From: Streptomyces sp. A 4/2
Lineage (GTDB): Bacteria > Actinomycetota > Actinomycetes > Streptomycetales > Streptomycetaceae
Direction of reading: 5' to 3'
NCBI RefSeq assembly: GCF_940670765.1
Contig: NZ_CALNVW010000016.1
Location: 186,001 to 250,000 of the forward strand
Length of the DNA stretch: 64,000 nt
This document shows, piece by piece, positions 44,494-53,376 of this stretch. A program made the position numbers and the translations under genes. Position 1 is the first letter of the stretch. Each line of letters opens with the position of its first letter. Below the pieces are notes generated by a model, which saw only the letters and a list, made by a program, of their open reading frames with translations, ran no database searches and was not told the origin of the DNA.

Positions 44494-45866
44494 GCCGCTC
44501 CCACGGGGGTGTTGGTGTCGTGAACGGGGAGTTCCGGGGTGGTCTCCACGGCGGAGGTGCCGTACGGCTTGATCCAGCCCAGCAGGCCGAGTCCCGCGTA
44601 CAGCACGAAGGCGGTGATCAGCGAGTTGAGCGCCGGGATGCCGCCGTCGTAGAACTTGCCGACGCAGAACGCCGCCACCCAGATGACCAGGGACATCGGG
44701 ACCCAGGTGGGCGAGCTGGTGGGCAGGGTCTGCGCCTCGCGGGTCTCGTCCAGCGGCTTGCGCATCCGCCGGACGATCCAGTACTCGGCCACGATGATGC
44801 CGCCGATGGGCGGAATGGCGACGCCCAGCAGGGACAGGAAGTCCGTGAAGTGCGTCATGATGCCGACCGCCGACAGCAGGGTGCCCGCCAGGCCCAGCAC
44901 GATGGTGACCGCGCCGCGGTGCAGACGCTTGCCGAAGACGACCTGGAAGAAGTTGACGACGCCGAGCGAGGAGCCGTACAGGTTCCAGTCGTTGACCTTG
45001 GCGGTCGACATCAGCACGACGATCACGCCGATCGCGCCCGAGGTGCTCAGCACGATGTGCGAGACCTGGTTGCTCTTGACGAGGTGGCCCAGGAGCACGC
45101 CGGTCATGCCGACGATGTACTCCGAGAGGATCATCGACGAAGCGCTCTGCAGGAAGACGTGCGAGCCCTTCTTGTTGAAACGGGTCATCTCGGGGGCGAC
45201 GATCGCACCGGTCATGAACCCGCCCGCGATGGCGGTGGCCGCCACTGCCAGCGAGATCGGCTCGCCGGGCGGCGGCGAGTGGACCAGGTCCGTGAAGGAG
45301 TGCTTGGTCAGGGTGGAGATGACCGACCAGGCGACCAGCGCGAAGAAGAGCGGCGTGACGATCTTGGCGAAGACGGCCATGTACTTGAAGCCGAAGATCA
45401 CCAGCACCGTGACGGCCAGTCCGGCCACCACGCACCACATCCAGGACGGGCCTCCCACCAGGGAGGAGACGCTGTCACCGAAGATCGTGTTCTGTACGCC
45501 GAACCAGCCCACCAGGCTGACCGCGATGACGAAGCTGACCAGGGCGGAGCCGTTGCGGCCGAAGCCGACCCAGCGGGTGAGCAGCGGGGTCGCCAGTCCT
45601 TCGCGCATTCCGGCCAGGCCGATCGCGAAGATCACGATCTCCAGCGTCACCGCGCCCAGGGTGAAGGCGAGGAAGGCGTTACCGAAGGTCATCCCCACGC
45701 CGATGGTGGCGCCGAGCGTGAACTGCGAGATCGAGCCGGACTGGGCCAGCCACTGGAGCAGCATGCTCCCGAAGCCGAAGCGCTTGTCACGCGGAACGCG
45801 GGAGAGCGCGTAGTCGTCGCTTCCGATACCTGTGGTGTCCTCGGCAGCGGGTGGTGAAGTTGCCAT
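44490..45866 (-). CDS. NCS1-family permease (cytosine/purine type), first copy
   Basis: A 458-aa permease with about twelve helices, related to CodB. WLAQSGSISQFTLGATIGVGMTFG in helix 1, the interior GWFGVQNTIFG, and STAKVNDWNLYGSSLGVVNFF are NCS1 signatures. NCS1 proteins import nucleobases, hydantoins, allantoin or related heterocycles with Na+ or H+. It directly follows the DUF1177 gene (no gap) and overlaps the M20 peptidase start, so the three form one operon. The cargo may be a cyclic amide or N-acyl compound; this is inference. Confidence 0.9.
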   Translation of the reverse strand: MATSPPAAEDTTGIGSDDYALSRVPRDKRFGFGSMLLQWLAQSGSISQFTLGATIGVGMTFGNAFLAFTLGAVTLEIVIFAIGLAGMREGLATPLLTRWVGFGRNGSALVSFVIAVSLVGWFGVQNTIFGDSVSSLVGGPSWMWCVVAGLAVTVLVIFGFKYMAVFAKIVTPLFFALVAWSVISTLTKHSFTDLVHSPPPGEPISLAVAATAIAGGFMTGAIVAPEMTRFNKKGSHVFLQSASSMILSEYIVGMTGVLLGHLVKSNQVSHIVLSTSGAIGVIVVLMSTAKVNDWNLYGSSLGVVNFFQVVFGKRLHRGAVTIVLGLAGTLLSAVGIMTHFTDFLSLLGVAIPPIGGIIVAEYWIVRRMRKPLDETREAQTLPTSSPTWVPMSLVIWVAAFCVGKFYDGGIPALNSLITAFVLYAGLGLLGWIKPYGTSAVETTPELPVHDTNTPVGAA

Positions 45867-46820
45867 TTATGACTCCCGTGACGGGTGGCCGAGGGTCTGC
45901 AGATGCGTCAGTGACCCGTAGCGGTTGACGAGGTTGTCGAACTCCCCCACGTCGTGGAAGTCCAGTTGGCCACCGCCGAAGACCTTGGCGGTCTCGACGG
46001 CGAACCGTGCGGCGGACGCGATGTCCGTCTCGTGGCTGGCGCCCGTCTGGCAGCCGGGAACCGCGGCGGCCGACGTGATCGCGAGTCCGACGACCGGGGC
46101 GGCGGTTGCCGTCGCGGGCTGGAGGATCGAATTGATGTGGTGTGCACCATTACCGTACGGAGTGATGTCCTGTGTCGTCACGGGGTAAGTGACCAACGGC
46201 TCACCCGTCACGACGGCCAGCAGCTCACCGAGCTGCTCGCTCACCCGCAGGACCCAGCCCTCCTTGACCGTGGGAGAGAGGGCGAGTCCCTTGTGGTTGA
46301 TGATCCGGTTGCCCTTGGTGGTGTCGATGGAGAGCACGGCCTCCATGTCATCGGTCACCTCGTGGCGGTTCATCGTGGCGATGTCCACGGGCGAGCCCAT
46401 GAACGGCACCGGGTCGTGCGGCTCGGTGGGCGCGCTGGGGCAGACGTGCGTGGCGACGATCACGTCACCGGGCAGGACGTCGCCCCGGCGGCGCATGTCG
46501 AGCAGTTTGGCGGCGGTGGCCAGCGCGGCGGCGGCGCCGTCCGCGTCCGAGACCAGTCCGGTCACCTCGGGCCGGGCGCCGACTCCACCGAGGCGGCCGA
46601 CCACACCGAGGGTGCGGGCCGTGCCGCCCGAGGTGCGGCCCCGGCTGCCGTGGATGCGGATCTGTACGAAGTCGGTGGAGCCCCGCTCACCGGCCACCGT
46701 GGTGACCCGGGCCCCCGAGCCCTCGGAACCGGCTACGGCGTCGAGGTACTCGACGACGCGCTTGCCGTCGGCCGCGGGATCGTCCAGCAGATCCACGATG
46801 TCCAGGACGTACTTCAACAT
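45867..46820 (-). CDS. DUF1177-family protein
   Basis: A 317-aa soluble protein from ATG 46820 (AAAGG upstream). MLKYVLDIVDLLDDPAADGKRVVEYL at the start and the internal HVCPSAPTEPHDPVPFMGSPVD, TTKGNRIINHKG and GCQTGASHETDIASAARF blocks are characteristic of DUF1177, a family of unknown biochemical function often next to peptidases and AroM-like genes. It is the first gene of the operon with the NCS1 permease and M20 hydrolase. It is divergent from an IclR regulator across 137 bp, so it is probably controlled by that protein. Confidence 0.88.
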   Translation of the reverse strand: MLKYVLDIVDLLDDPAADGKRVVEYLDAVAGSEGSGARVTTVAGERGSTDFVQIRIHGSRGRTSGGTARTLGVVGRLGGVGARPEVTGLVSDADGAAAALATAAKLLDMRRRGDVLPGDVIVATHVCPSAPTEPHDPVPFMGSPVDIATMNRHEVTDDMEAVLSIDTTKGNRIINHKGLALSPTVKEGWVLRVSEQLGELLAVVTGEPLVTYPVTTQDITPYGNGAHHINSILQPATATAAPVVGLAITSAAAVPGCQTGASHETDIASAARFAVETAKVFGGGQLDFHDVGEFDNLVNRYGSLTHLQTLGHPSRES

Positions 46821-46957
46821 GGGGGGCCTTTCTCGCTACGTCAGCACCCGCTGAGTTCCGGTAGGTGCTTCCGGGGGGTGCTGACAGCAGATTCGGGATC
46901 CGATAGCGTTGAGCGCAACTGTTTCCCTCTATTTGCAATTCGGGTCTGGATGGTGAG

Positions 46958-47776
46958 ATGACGTTGGCCGAGATCGATCTGGACCGGCGCAAGCCCGCAG
47001 GGGCACTGCAGACCGTCGACCGGGCACTGCTCGTCCTGCTGGCCTTCGAGCGGACCCGACCCGACTGGGGCGTCACCGAGGTGGCGAGCGAGTTCGGCTG
47101 GGACACCTCCGTCGCGCAGCGGCTGCTGTCGACGCTGGCGGGCCGCGGTTTCCTGGTCTCCGACCCCGCGACCCGGCGCTACCGGATCGGTCCGGCCGTG
47201 CTGCGGCTGAGCCGGCAGTGGGAGCGCTCGGGCTCGCTGGAGCTGCTGGCCGGCCCGGTGCTGGAGGAGCTGTGCCGCACCACCGGCGACACCGTGCTGT
47301 TCTGTCTGCCGGACAGCTACCACATGCGCTGCGTGGCGGCGGAGGAGGGCGAGGCCGGGCCGCTGCGGTACTACCCGCTGGTCGGTGAGCTGTATCCGGC
47401 GCACGCGGGCGCCACCAGCAAGTCGTACTACGCGTTCCTCCCCGACGAGCAGCGGCACCGCCTCTTCCGCGCCCGCCCGATGGCCCGCTTCACCGACCGC
47501 ACGGTCACCGACGCCGATGAGTTGGAGCGGGAGTTCCTGCGTATCCGCGCCCAGGGGTACGCGTGGACGGTCGGCGAGTACGACCGCGGAATCGCCACCG
47601 TCGCCGTCCCGGTGTTCCTCGGCCGGGAGCCGTACGGCAGCCTCAGCCTGGGCGGGGCCGAACAACTCTTCGCGCAGGGACCCGAGTCCCGGCTCGACAG
47701 CCTCCGGCAGGCGGCCCAGCTCCTGGAGAAGCGGCTCACCCACCCGCCCCAGCGCACCCGCCGCCCGCGCACCTGA
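46958..47776 (+). CDS. IclR-family transcriptional regulator
   Basis: A 272-aa regulator from ATG 46958. N-terminal winged helix (about 15-80: LQTVDRALLVLLAFERTRPDWGVTEVASEFGWDTSVAQRLLSTLAGRGFLVSDPATRRYRIG), then the GAF-like effector domain (ELCRTTGDTVLFCLPDSYHMRCVAAEEG, GATSKSYYAFLPDE, RAQGYAWTVGEYDRGIATVAVPVF). It is divergent from the DUF1177-NCS1-M20 operon and precedes the PepE gene by 54 bp. It likely controls this catabolic locus in response to the substrate. A GCAA...TTGC pair in the intergenic region is a weak operator candidate. Confidence 0.93.
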   Translation: MTLAEIDLDRRKPAGALQTVDRALLVLLAFERTRPDWGVTEVASEFGWDTSVAQRLLSTLAGRGFLVSDPATRRYRIGPAVLRLSRQWERSGSLELLAGPVLEELCRTTGDTVLFCLPDSYHMRCVAAEEGEAGPLRYYPLVGELYPAHAGATSKSYYAFLPDEQRHRLFRARPMARFTDRTVTDADELEREFLRIRAQGYAWTVGEYDRGIATVAVPVFLGREPYGSLSLGGAEQLFAQGPESRLDSLRQAAQLLEKRLTHPPQRTRRPRT

Positions 47777-47830
47777 CCCCCTTTTTTCCTCCCGCTACAA
47801 CACCTGTCCCCTCGCTGAGAAAGCACCACC

Positions 47831-48559
47831 GTGAATCTGCTGCTTCTTTCCAACTCCACCCAGCACGGCCGTGGTTACCTGGAACACGCCCTGGACACCG
47901 TCACCGGGTTCCTGCCCCGGGGCGCCCGACTGGCCTTCGTCCCCTACGCCCTGGCCGACCACGACACGTACACGGCGCGGGTGCGCGGCGCCCTCGAACC
48001 GGTCGGCATCACGGTGCGCGGTGTCCACGAGAACGCCGACCCGGTGGCCGAACTGGCCGCCGCGGACGCCGTGTTCATCGGTGGCGGCAACTCCTTCCGG
48101 CTGTTGAGCGCGCTGTACCGTACGGGACTGCGCGAGGCGGTGCGCGACGCCGTGCGCGGCGGGCTTCCCTACATGGGCGCCAGCGCGGGCACGAACATGG
48201 CCGCGCCCACGCTCCGCACCTCCAACGACATGCCCATCGTCCAGCCGCCGTCCTTCGAGACGCTGGGCCTGGTCCCGTTCCAGATCAACCCGCACTACCT
48301 CGACCCGGATCCGGGCAGCACGCACAAGGGCGAGACCCGCGCGGAGCGCCTGACGGAGTTCCTGGAGGACAACGACGTCCCGGTACTCGGACTGCGCGAG
48401 GGAAGCTGGCTCCGGGTGACCGGGGCCGAGGCCCGGCTGGCCGGGGAGCGTCCGGCGCGCCTGTTCACGCGGGGCGAGCCCGCCCGGGAGCTCCCGGTGG
48501 GCTCCGACGTGTCCGCGCTGCTCGGCACGGAACCGCACTTCGACTCACCGGTGGCGTAA
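47831..48559 (+). CDS. pepE: Dipeptidase E (alpha-aspartyl dipeptidase, S51)
   Basis: A 242-aa cytosolic serine peptidase from GTG 47831. Nucleophile Ser118 lies in GASAGTNM, with Asp133 in SNDMPI and His155 in NPHYLD; spacing matches the E. coli PepE triad (120/135/157). VFIGGGNSFRLL is the oxyanion-side glycine loop. It hydrolyses dipeptides with N-terminal aspartate. Placement after the IclR gene and opposite an M20 hydrolase operon suggests that a peptide-like or Asp-containing product is formed in this pathway. Confidence 0.93.
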   Translation: MNLLLLSNSTQHGRGYLEHALDTVTGFLPRGARLAFVPYALADHDTYTARVRGALEPVGITVRGVHENADPVAELAAADAVFIGGGNSFRLLSALYRTGLREAVRDAVRGGLPYMGASAGTNMAAPTLRTSNDMPIVQPPSFETLGLVPFQINPHYLDPDPGSTHKGETRAERLTEFLEDNDVPVLGLREGSWLRVTGAEARLAGERPARLFTRGEPARELPVGSDVSALLGTEPHFDSPVA

Positions 48560-48570
48560 CCACGGCCGCC

Positions 48571-48603
48571 GGGGCCGGGCCGCCGTCCGGGCGGCCCGGC
48601 CCC
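48571..48603. terminator. Bidirectional hairpin terminator
   Basis: Perfect 14-bp stem GGGGCCGGGCCGCC / GGCGGCCCGGCCCC with a 5-nt loop between the convergent pepE and amidohydrolase genes. Confidence 0.92.
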
Positions 48604-48617
48604 GGGGCCGTTCCGTC

Positions 48618-50282
48618 TCAGCCCGCGGTGTGCACCACTTCCCCGCCCACCACCACGATCTGGGCGACGGTTCCCGGGGTCCGCTCGATGGGCAGGCCGA
48701 GGATGTCCCGGGAGAACACGGCGAAGTCGGCCAGCTTGCCGACCGTCAGCGAACCCCGCTCGTGCTCCAGGAAGTTGGCGTAGGCGGAGCCCATCGTGTA
48801 GCCGTGCACCGCGGTCCGTACGTCCACCGTCTCCTCGGGTATCCACGCCGGGCCGCCGGACAACGGCCGCCGGGTGACGGCGGTGTAGATGCCGACCATG
48901 GGGTCCATCTCCGCGACGTTCCAGTCGCTGGAGAAGGCCAGCACGGTACCGGCCTCGTGCAGGGAGCGCATGGGCCATGCCTTGTGCCAGCGTTCCTCGC
49001 CGACGTTCTCCGCCCAGTCCTGGCCGGGGCCGGCGATCTCCGGCGCGCAGTGCCGGGGCTGCATGCAGGCCACGACGTCGAGCGCCGCGAAGCGCGGGAG
49101 GTCCTCGGGGTCCAGGCATTCGACATGGACGACCTGGTGGCGGGCGTCCCGGGGGCCGTTGACGGCGCGGGCCTGCTCGATGGCGTCCAGTACGGTGCGG
49201 ATGCCACGGTCGCCGGTGGCGTGCACGAAGCACTGGAAGCCACGGGCGTCGAGCGCGGTGAGCAGGTCCGCGAACTCCTCGGGCGGGTAGAAGGTGTCGC
49301 CCCGGTGGTGGGCGCACCCTGCGTAGGGCTGGAGCATGGCGGCGGTGCGCGGCTCCACCACGTCGTCGATGTAGAGCTTGAGCGGTCCCAGCCGCAGCCG
49401 GTCGTCGGCGTGTTCGCGCGCCGCCGCCGCGAAGTCGTCGAGGTCCGCGCCGGTGGTGCCACGCGGGTGGAAGAGGGCGGCGACGATCCTCGAACGCAGC
49501 CGCCCCTCGGCGCGGGCGCGCTCGAACAGGGGCAGGTCGTCGAGGGAGTTCTGCGGTTCGACGACGGTGGTGATACCGAAGCTGATGGCGTCGTCGAGCG
49601 AGGCGGCGAGGCGCTGGTACTGGCGGTCCGGGGAGGCCCAGGGCACCCCGAGGGCGTGCAGGGCGCGGTATCCGTCGCGCGAGAGCCCCTTGACCGCGAA
49701 GTCGGTGAAGAAGCCGGTCGGTTCGCCGGTCGCGGGGTCCGTCCTCGCGGTGCCGAACGGCAGGTCCGGCTGGGCCGCGGTGACACCGAGCAGCCGCAGG
49801 GCGGCGGTGTTGAGCCAGACGGTGTGGACGTCGTAGCTGAGGACGAACGCGGGGGTGTCCCCGGTGGCCGGGTCGAGATCGCGGGCGGTGGGCATCCTGC
49901 CGTCCGGGACGGCGGAGTAGTCGAAGGCTTCGGCCTCGATCCACGTGGCGTCGGGATTCGCTGCGCGCCAGCGGAGGATGCGGGCGTGGATCTCCTCCAG
50001 TGACTGCGCTCCGGCCAACTGGACGCAGGCGTCGTCCGAGCCCAGCCGGACATGGTTGTGGGCGTCGATGAACCCGGGCAGCACCAGGCGCCCTTCTCCT
50101 TCGATGACCTGGGTGTCCGGCCCGATCCACGCCGCGGCCCCCTCGTCGTCACCGATCCAGGCGATGCGCCCGTCGCGCACGGCGAGCGCCTCGGCCCGGG
50201 GCAGGCCGGGGTCGACGGTGTGGATCCGGGCTCCGCGCAGAACGAGTGTCGCGGCCGGGGCGGAGGGGGTGCGAGGTGTCAT
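48618..50282 (-). CDS. Amidohydrolase, YtcJ-like
   Basis: A 554-aa metal-dependent hydrolase from ATG 50282 (AGGAG upstream). Composite N-terminal beta-sandwich with LRGARIHTVDPGLPRAEALAVRDGRIAWIG, metal-binding HNH in LPGFIDAHNHVRLG, LKLYIDDVVEPRTA carrying the barrel lysine region, HATGDRGIR and FSSDWNVAEMDP with the final Asp. This is the amidohydrolase-3/YtcJ family, whose members act on amides and N-formyl groups. It lies 80 bp downstream of the second NCS1 permease on the same strand, so it likely degrades the imported compound. TetR at 52007 probably regulates the pair. Confidence 0.92.
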   Translation of the reverse strand: MTPRTPSAPAATLVLRGARIHTVDPGLPRAEALAVRDGRIAWIGDDEGAAAWIGPDTQVIEGEGRLVLPGFIDAHNHVRLGSDDACVQLAGAQSLEEIHARILRWRAANPDATWIEAEAFDYSAVPDGRMPTARDLDPATGDTPAFVLSYDVHTVWLNTAALRLLGVTAAQPDLPFGTARTDPATGEPTGFFTDFAVKGLSRDGYRALHALGVPWASPDRQYQRLAASLDDAISFGITTVVEPQNSLDDLPLFERARAEGRLRSRIVAALFHPRGTTGADLDDFAAAAREHADDRLRLGPLKLYIDDVVEPRTAAMLQPYAGCAHHRGDTFYPPEEFADLLTALDARGFQCFVHATGDRGIRTVLDAIEQARAVNGPRDARHQVVHVECLDPEDLPRFAALDVVACMQPRHCAPEIAGPGQDWAENVGEERWHKAWPMRSLHEAGTVLAFSSDWNVAEMDPMVGIYTAVTRRPLSGGPAWIPEETVDVRTAVHGYTMGSAYANFLEHERGSLTVGKLADFAVFSRDILGLPIERTPGTVAQIVVVGGEVVHTAG

Positions 50283-50362
50283 CTGTGGTGCTCCTGCGTG
50301 GTTCTTGTCGGTGGGGCATCGGAGTGCGGTGCGGGCTCGACTGCCCGCGTTCCGCAGGGAGT

Positions 50363-51802
50363 TCAGGCCTGTTTCCGGTACGGCTTCGTCGTGCGGCGGG
50401 CGAGCGCCCAGTAGAGGAGGCCGGAGACGGGCGCGCCGAGGGCAGTGAGGTCCATTCCGCCCAGCGGCGCCACCCACGGGCCGGTCCACAGGGCGCTGTC
50501 ACAGGTGAGCGCGGCGAAGGCCATCCCGCCGAGGAGGGCGACGATTCCCGGGGCGTGCCAGCCCGCGCGGTACCAGTACGCGCCGTCGCGCCCGCCGTGC
50601 AGGGCGTCGCTGTCGTAGTGGCAGCGCCGCAGCAGCATGTCGGCGAGGAAGACGCCGCCCCACGGGGCGAACACGATGACCAGCAGGGAGAGGAACGAGA
50701 GCAGCGATTCGGTGAAGTCGAGTACGAACAGCGCGGCCAGCGAACCCAGCGCAGTGACGGCGGCACTGATGAGGATGGCCTTGGCGCGGCTCCAGGGGAT
50801 GCCGAGCACTTGCAGGTTGAGGCTGGAGGAGTACAGCGTGATGATCGAGTTGGTGACCGATCCGCCGAGTACCAGCACGAGGAACACCGGCTGGAACCAC
50901 ACCGGGAGAAGCTTCTGGGTTCCGGCGACGGCGTCGCCCAGGTCCGCCTGGGTGGCTGCCGCGGCCCCGGCGATGCCGAGGACCACGGAGGAGACGAAGC
51001 CGCCCGCCGCGCCGTTGAGGGTGAGGGAGCGCAGCGTGGTGGTGCGCGGCAGGTAGCGGGTGTAGTCGGCGGGCATGGGCACATAGCTGAACGGCCCGGC
51101 CAGCGTCACCACGAAGGCCAGGGACCAGCCGGTGGCGCCGCCGGGAAGGCTGGGCGCCGAGGTGTCGGTACCCGGCAGCAGGAAGACCAGCAGGGCGGCG
51201 AAGCCGATGGCCAGCACGTAGGCCATCCACCGCTCCGCCCACTGCACCGTGGCATGACCCCACAGGGCCACCACGAACGTCAGCAGAAGGGTGAGCAGCA
51301 GGGCGACGGCGCGAGCGGCGTTGCCGTGCCAGCCCAGTGAGGCGCAGCAGGCCGCCAGGGCGAGGGCTCCGACGACGGTGTTGACGATGGTGTAGCCGAT
51401 GCTGACGATCCAGTTCAGCAGTCCGGCCGGCCAGTTGCCGCGTACGCCGAAGGCCGCGCGTGAGATCACCAGCGTGGCGGTGCCGGTACGGACGCCGCTC
51501 AGGCCCGCGGCGCTGATGGCGAGGAACGTCAGGCCGCCGGCGACCACGACCAGGACGGCCTGCCAGAAGGAGAGGCCGAAGGAGACCGCGAGGGCTCCGT
51601 TGATGACGTAGGTGAACGTCAGGTTGGAGCCGAACCACAGCCAGAACAGGTCCCGGGCGCCTCCGTGCCGCTCGGCGTCCGGGATCGGGTCGATGCCGTG
51701 TTCCTCCACCTGGAAGACGTCGTCGGCGGCCGGGGCGCCGCCGACCGCGGGCGGGTGCTCCCCCACTCCTTCGCGCCGCGCTGTGCTCGTCCCGCCGGCC
51801 AT
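50363..51802 (-). CDS. NCS1-family permease, second copy
   Basis: A 479-aa twelve-helix permease. ATG 51802 is preferred: the more distal in-frame ATG at 51868 lies inside an operator repeat and has no ribosome site. NCS1 signatures: LFWLWFGSNLTFTYVINGALAVSFGLSFWQA, GYTIVNTVVGALAL, MPADYTRYLPRTT and SVTNSIITLYSSSLNLQVLGIPW. The N-terminus is acidic (EEHGIDPIPDAERHG). It imports a nucleobase- or hydantoin-like molecule. It is co-oriented with the amidohydrolase and divergent from a TetR gene, with two TTGAA-N5-TTCAA-like sites between. Confidence 0.9.
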   Translation of the reverse strand: MAGGTSTARREGVGEHPPAVGGAPAADDVFQVEEHGIDPIPDAERHGGARDLFWLWFGSNLTFTYVINGALAVSFGLSFWQAVLVVVAGGLTFLAISAAGLSGVRTGTATLVISRAAFGVRGNWPAGLLNWIVSIGYTIVNTVVGALALAACCASLGWHGNAARAVALLLTLLLTFVVALWGHATVQWAERWMAYVLAIGFAALLVFLLPGTDTSAPSLPGGATGWSLAFVVTLAGPFSYVPMPADYTRYLPRTTTLRSLTLNGAAGGFVSSVVLGIAGAAAATQADLGDAVAGTQKLLPVWFQPVFLVLVLGGSVTNSIITLYSSSLNLQVLGIPWSRAKAILISAAVTALGSLAALFVLDFTESLLSFLSLLVIVFAPWGGVFLADMLLRRCHYDSDALHGGRDGAYWYRAGWHAPGIVALLGGMAFAALTCDSALWTGPWVAPLGGMDLTALGAPVSGLLYWALARRTTKPYRKQA

Positions 51803-51837
51803 ACGCCGCCGCCTGTCCCGCGACCCGTGTCGCGCAT

Positions 51838-51852
51838 TTGAATGGTGTTCTA
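51838..51852. promoter_or_regulatory. TetR-type operator, distal copy
   Basis: TTGAA-TGGTG-TTCTA: imperfect copy of the site at 51858 with the same N5 spacing. The centres are exactly 20 bp apart, about two helical turns, on the same face. Confidence 0.55.
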
Positions 51853-51857
51853 AACTC

Positions 51858-51872
51858 TTGAACGTCATTCAA
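51858..51872. promoter_or_regulatory. TetR-type operator, perfect copy
   Basis: TTGAA-CGTCA-TTCAA, perfect 5-bp arms, in the divergent region between the NCS1 permease and the TetR gene. It is the probable autoregulated site of the TetR at 52007. Confidence 0.65.
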
Positions 51873-52006
51873 GATGGAGGCAGCTCCCCTCGGCCGTCAA
51901 CCCCTTGACGGCAATTCACAGAGATAGGCTCGGCTCCGCAGGCGCCGGGGCACGGGGCGCCGGGGCAAGCAGCCGGGGCGGCGGGAACAGAAGGAGCGGG
52001 GACCAG

Positions 52007-52639
52007 GTGGCAGGGGCGGCGGCACAGCGGCACTCGGCACGCGGCGGCGAGGAGTTGCGCGTACGCATCGTGCGGGAGGCCACGACGGTCATCGCCGAGG
52101 AAGGGCTGGCCACGCTCACCATGTCCGCCCTCGCCAAGCGCCTGAACACCAGCGGCGGCCATCTGCTGTACTACTTCGACAGCAAGGACCGGCTCCTCCT
52201 GGAGGCGCTGCGCTACAGCGAGAACGCCCTCACCGAGGAGCGCCGGGCCCTACTCAGGAAGCGGGTCACGCCACGACGGCGCCTCGACCTGTTCCTCCAG
52301 CTCTATCTGCCCACCGGTCCGCGCGATCCGCGCTGGATGCTCTGGATCGAGCTCTGGGCGCGCACCGGCTCCGACGAAGCCCTGCGCCCCGCCCAGGAGG
52401 AGATGGACGAGGCCTGGCAGCAGGATCTCCGGTCCATCCTGCTCAAGGGAGTGGAGCGCGCGGAGTTCGCCCCGGCCGATGTCACCGAGCAGGCGTCCCA
52501 ACTGCTCGCCCTGCTGGACGGCCTGAGCACCCGTGTCGTCCTGGGGCAGGGCGGGACGGACAGCCGTCAGGCCCTCGCCACGGCCCGCGCCGCCGCCGTA
52601 CTGCTGGTACCGGGCGCTGGTCCGCGGCACGGCGAGTGA
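52007..52639 (+). CDS. TetR/AcrR-family transcriptional regulator
   Basis: A 210-aa regulator from GTG 52007 with AAGGAG upstream; a start at 51905 is open but adds a low-complexity stretch. HTH: IVREATTVIAEEGLATLTMSALAKRLNTSGGHLLYYFDSKDRLLLEALRY. The effector domain follows, with the TetR_C_6-like block LFLQLYLPTGPRDPRWMLWIELWARTGSDEALRP, as in BetI-like regulators. It is divergent from the NCS1-amidohydrolase pair, with paired TTGAA-N5-TTCAA sites between. It likely represses that pair until the substrate binds. Confidence 0.92.
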   Translation: MAGAAAQRHSARGGEELRVRIVREATTVIAEEGLATLTMSALAKRLNTSGGHLLYYFDSKDRLLLEALRYSENALTEERRALLRKRVTPRRRLDLFLQLYLPTGPRDPRWMLWIELWARTGSDEALRPAQEEMDEAWQQDLRSILLKGVERAEFAPADVTEQASQLLALLDGLSTRVVLGQGGTDSRQALATARAAAVLLVPGAGPRHGE

Positions 52640-52677
52640 CAGGATGAGCAGCCTACCGACGGGAAAGGTGCCATGAC

Positions 52678-53364
52678 ATGGCGGTCATCCACAGGACCAC
52701 ACTGACCCCTACGAAGCTGGAGCTCCTCGCCTCCTGGCTCCCTGAGCAGTCCTGGTACCGCGGCAGCGGGCACCAGCCGGAACTGACCAAGGCCGGCGGT
52801 TTCCGGCTCGACGATCCGCAGGGCGAGGTCGGGATCGAGTTCATGGCGGTCACCGACGATTCCGGCGACGGGCCGGTGACGTACCAGGTACCGCTCACGT
52901 ACCGCGGCGCGCCCCTGGACGGGGCCGACCACGCTCTCATCGGCACCTCGGAGCACGGGGTGCTGGGACAGCGGTGGGTGTACGACGGAGCCCACGACCC
53001 GGTTCTCGCCGCCCAGTTGTTCGCTCTCGTCGTGGGCGCGGCCGAGCCGCAGGCACAGAACGCGAGCAACAGCCCCGACCCGACCGTCACCAGTCGGCGC
53101 GCCGGGTCCTGCCCCACCTCGGCGACCGGGCCCACGGCGGTGGCCGACGGGCCGGACGCCACCGAGATCGGCATGCGCACCCCTGCCGGACCGGGTCGGC
53201 TGACCCTCCGCGTGAACCGCGTCCTCCGGCCGGAGCAGCCGGGACGGCCGGGACAGGACGGCTCGTCCGACAGCGCGGCCGGGTCGCTGGGACAGGTCAG
53301 CGCCGAGTGGCTGCTGCCGGACGGCACCAGGGCACGCGGGCTGTTCGCCGTCGTCCAGGACTGA
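52678..53364 (+). CDS. Maltokinase N-terminal cap-like protein
   Basis: A 228-aa protein from ATG 52678. MAVIHRTTLTPTKLELLASWLPEQSWYRG and the following TYQVPLTYRGAPLDGADHALIGTSEHGVLGQRWVYDGAHDP closely match the N-terminal cap domain of mycobacterial and actinomycete maltokinases (Pep2/Mak). The kinase domain itself is absent. The C-terminal half is less conserved (RLTLRVNRVL...SAEWLLPDGTRARGLFAVV). Such stand-alone caps (CG0192-like) are found in actinomycetes without a known function. It follows the TetR gene by 38 bp but is unlikely to be functionally linked. Confidence 0.85.
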   Translation: MAVIHRTTLTPTKLELLASWLPEQSWYRGSGHQPELTKAGGFRLDDPQGEVGIEFMAVTDDSGDGPVTYQVPLTYRGAPLDGADHALIGTSEHGVLGQRWVYDGAHDPVLAAQLFALVVGAAEPQAQNASNSPDPTVTSRRAGSCPTSATGPTAVADGPDATEIGMRTPAGPGRLTLRVNRVLRPEQPGRPGQDGSSDSAAGSLGQVSAEWLLPDGTRARGLFAVVQD

Positions 53365-53376
53365 TCAGGTCGGTCC

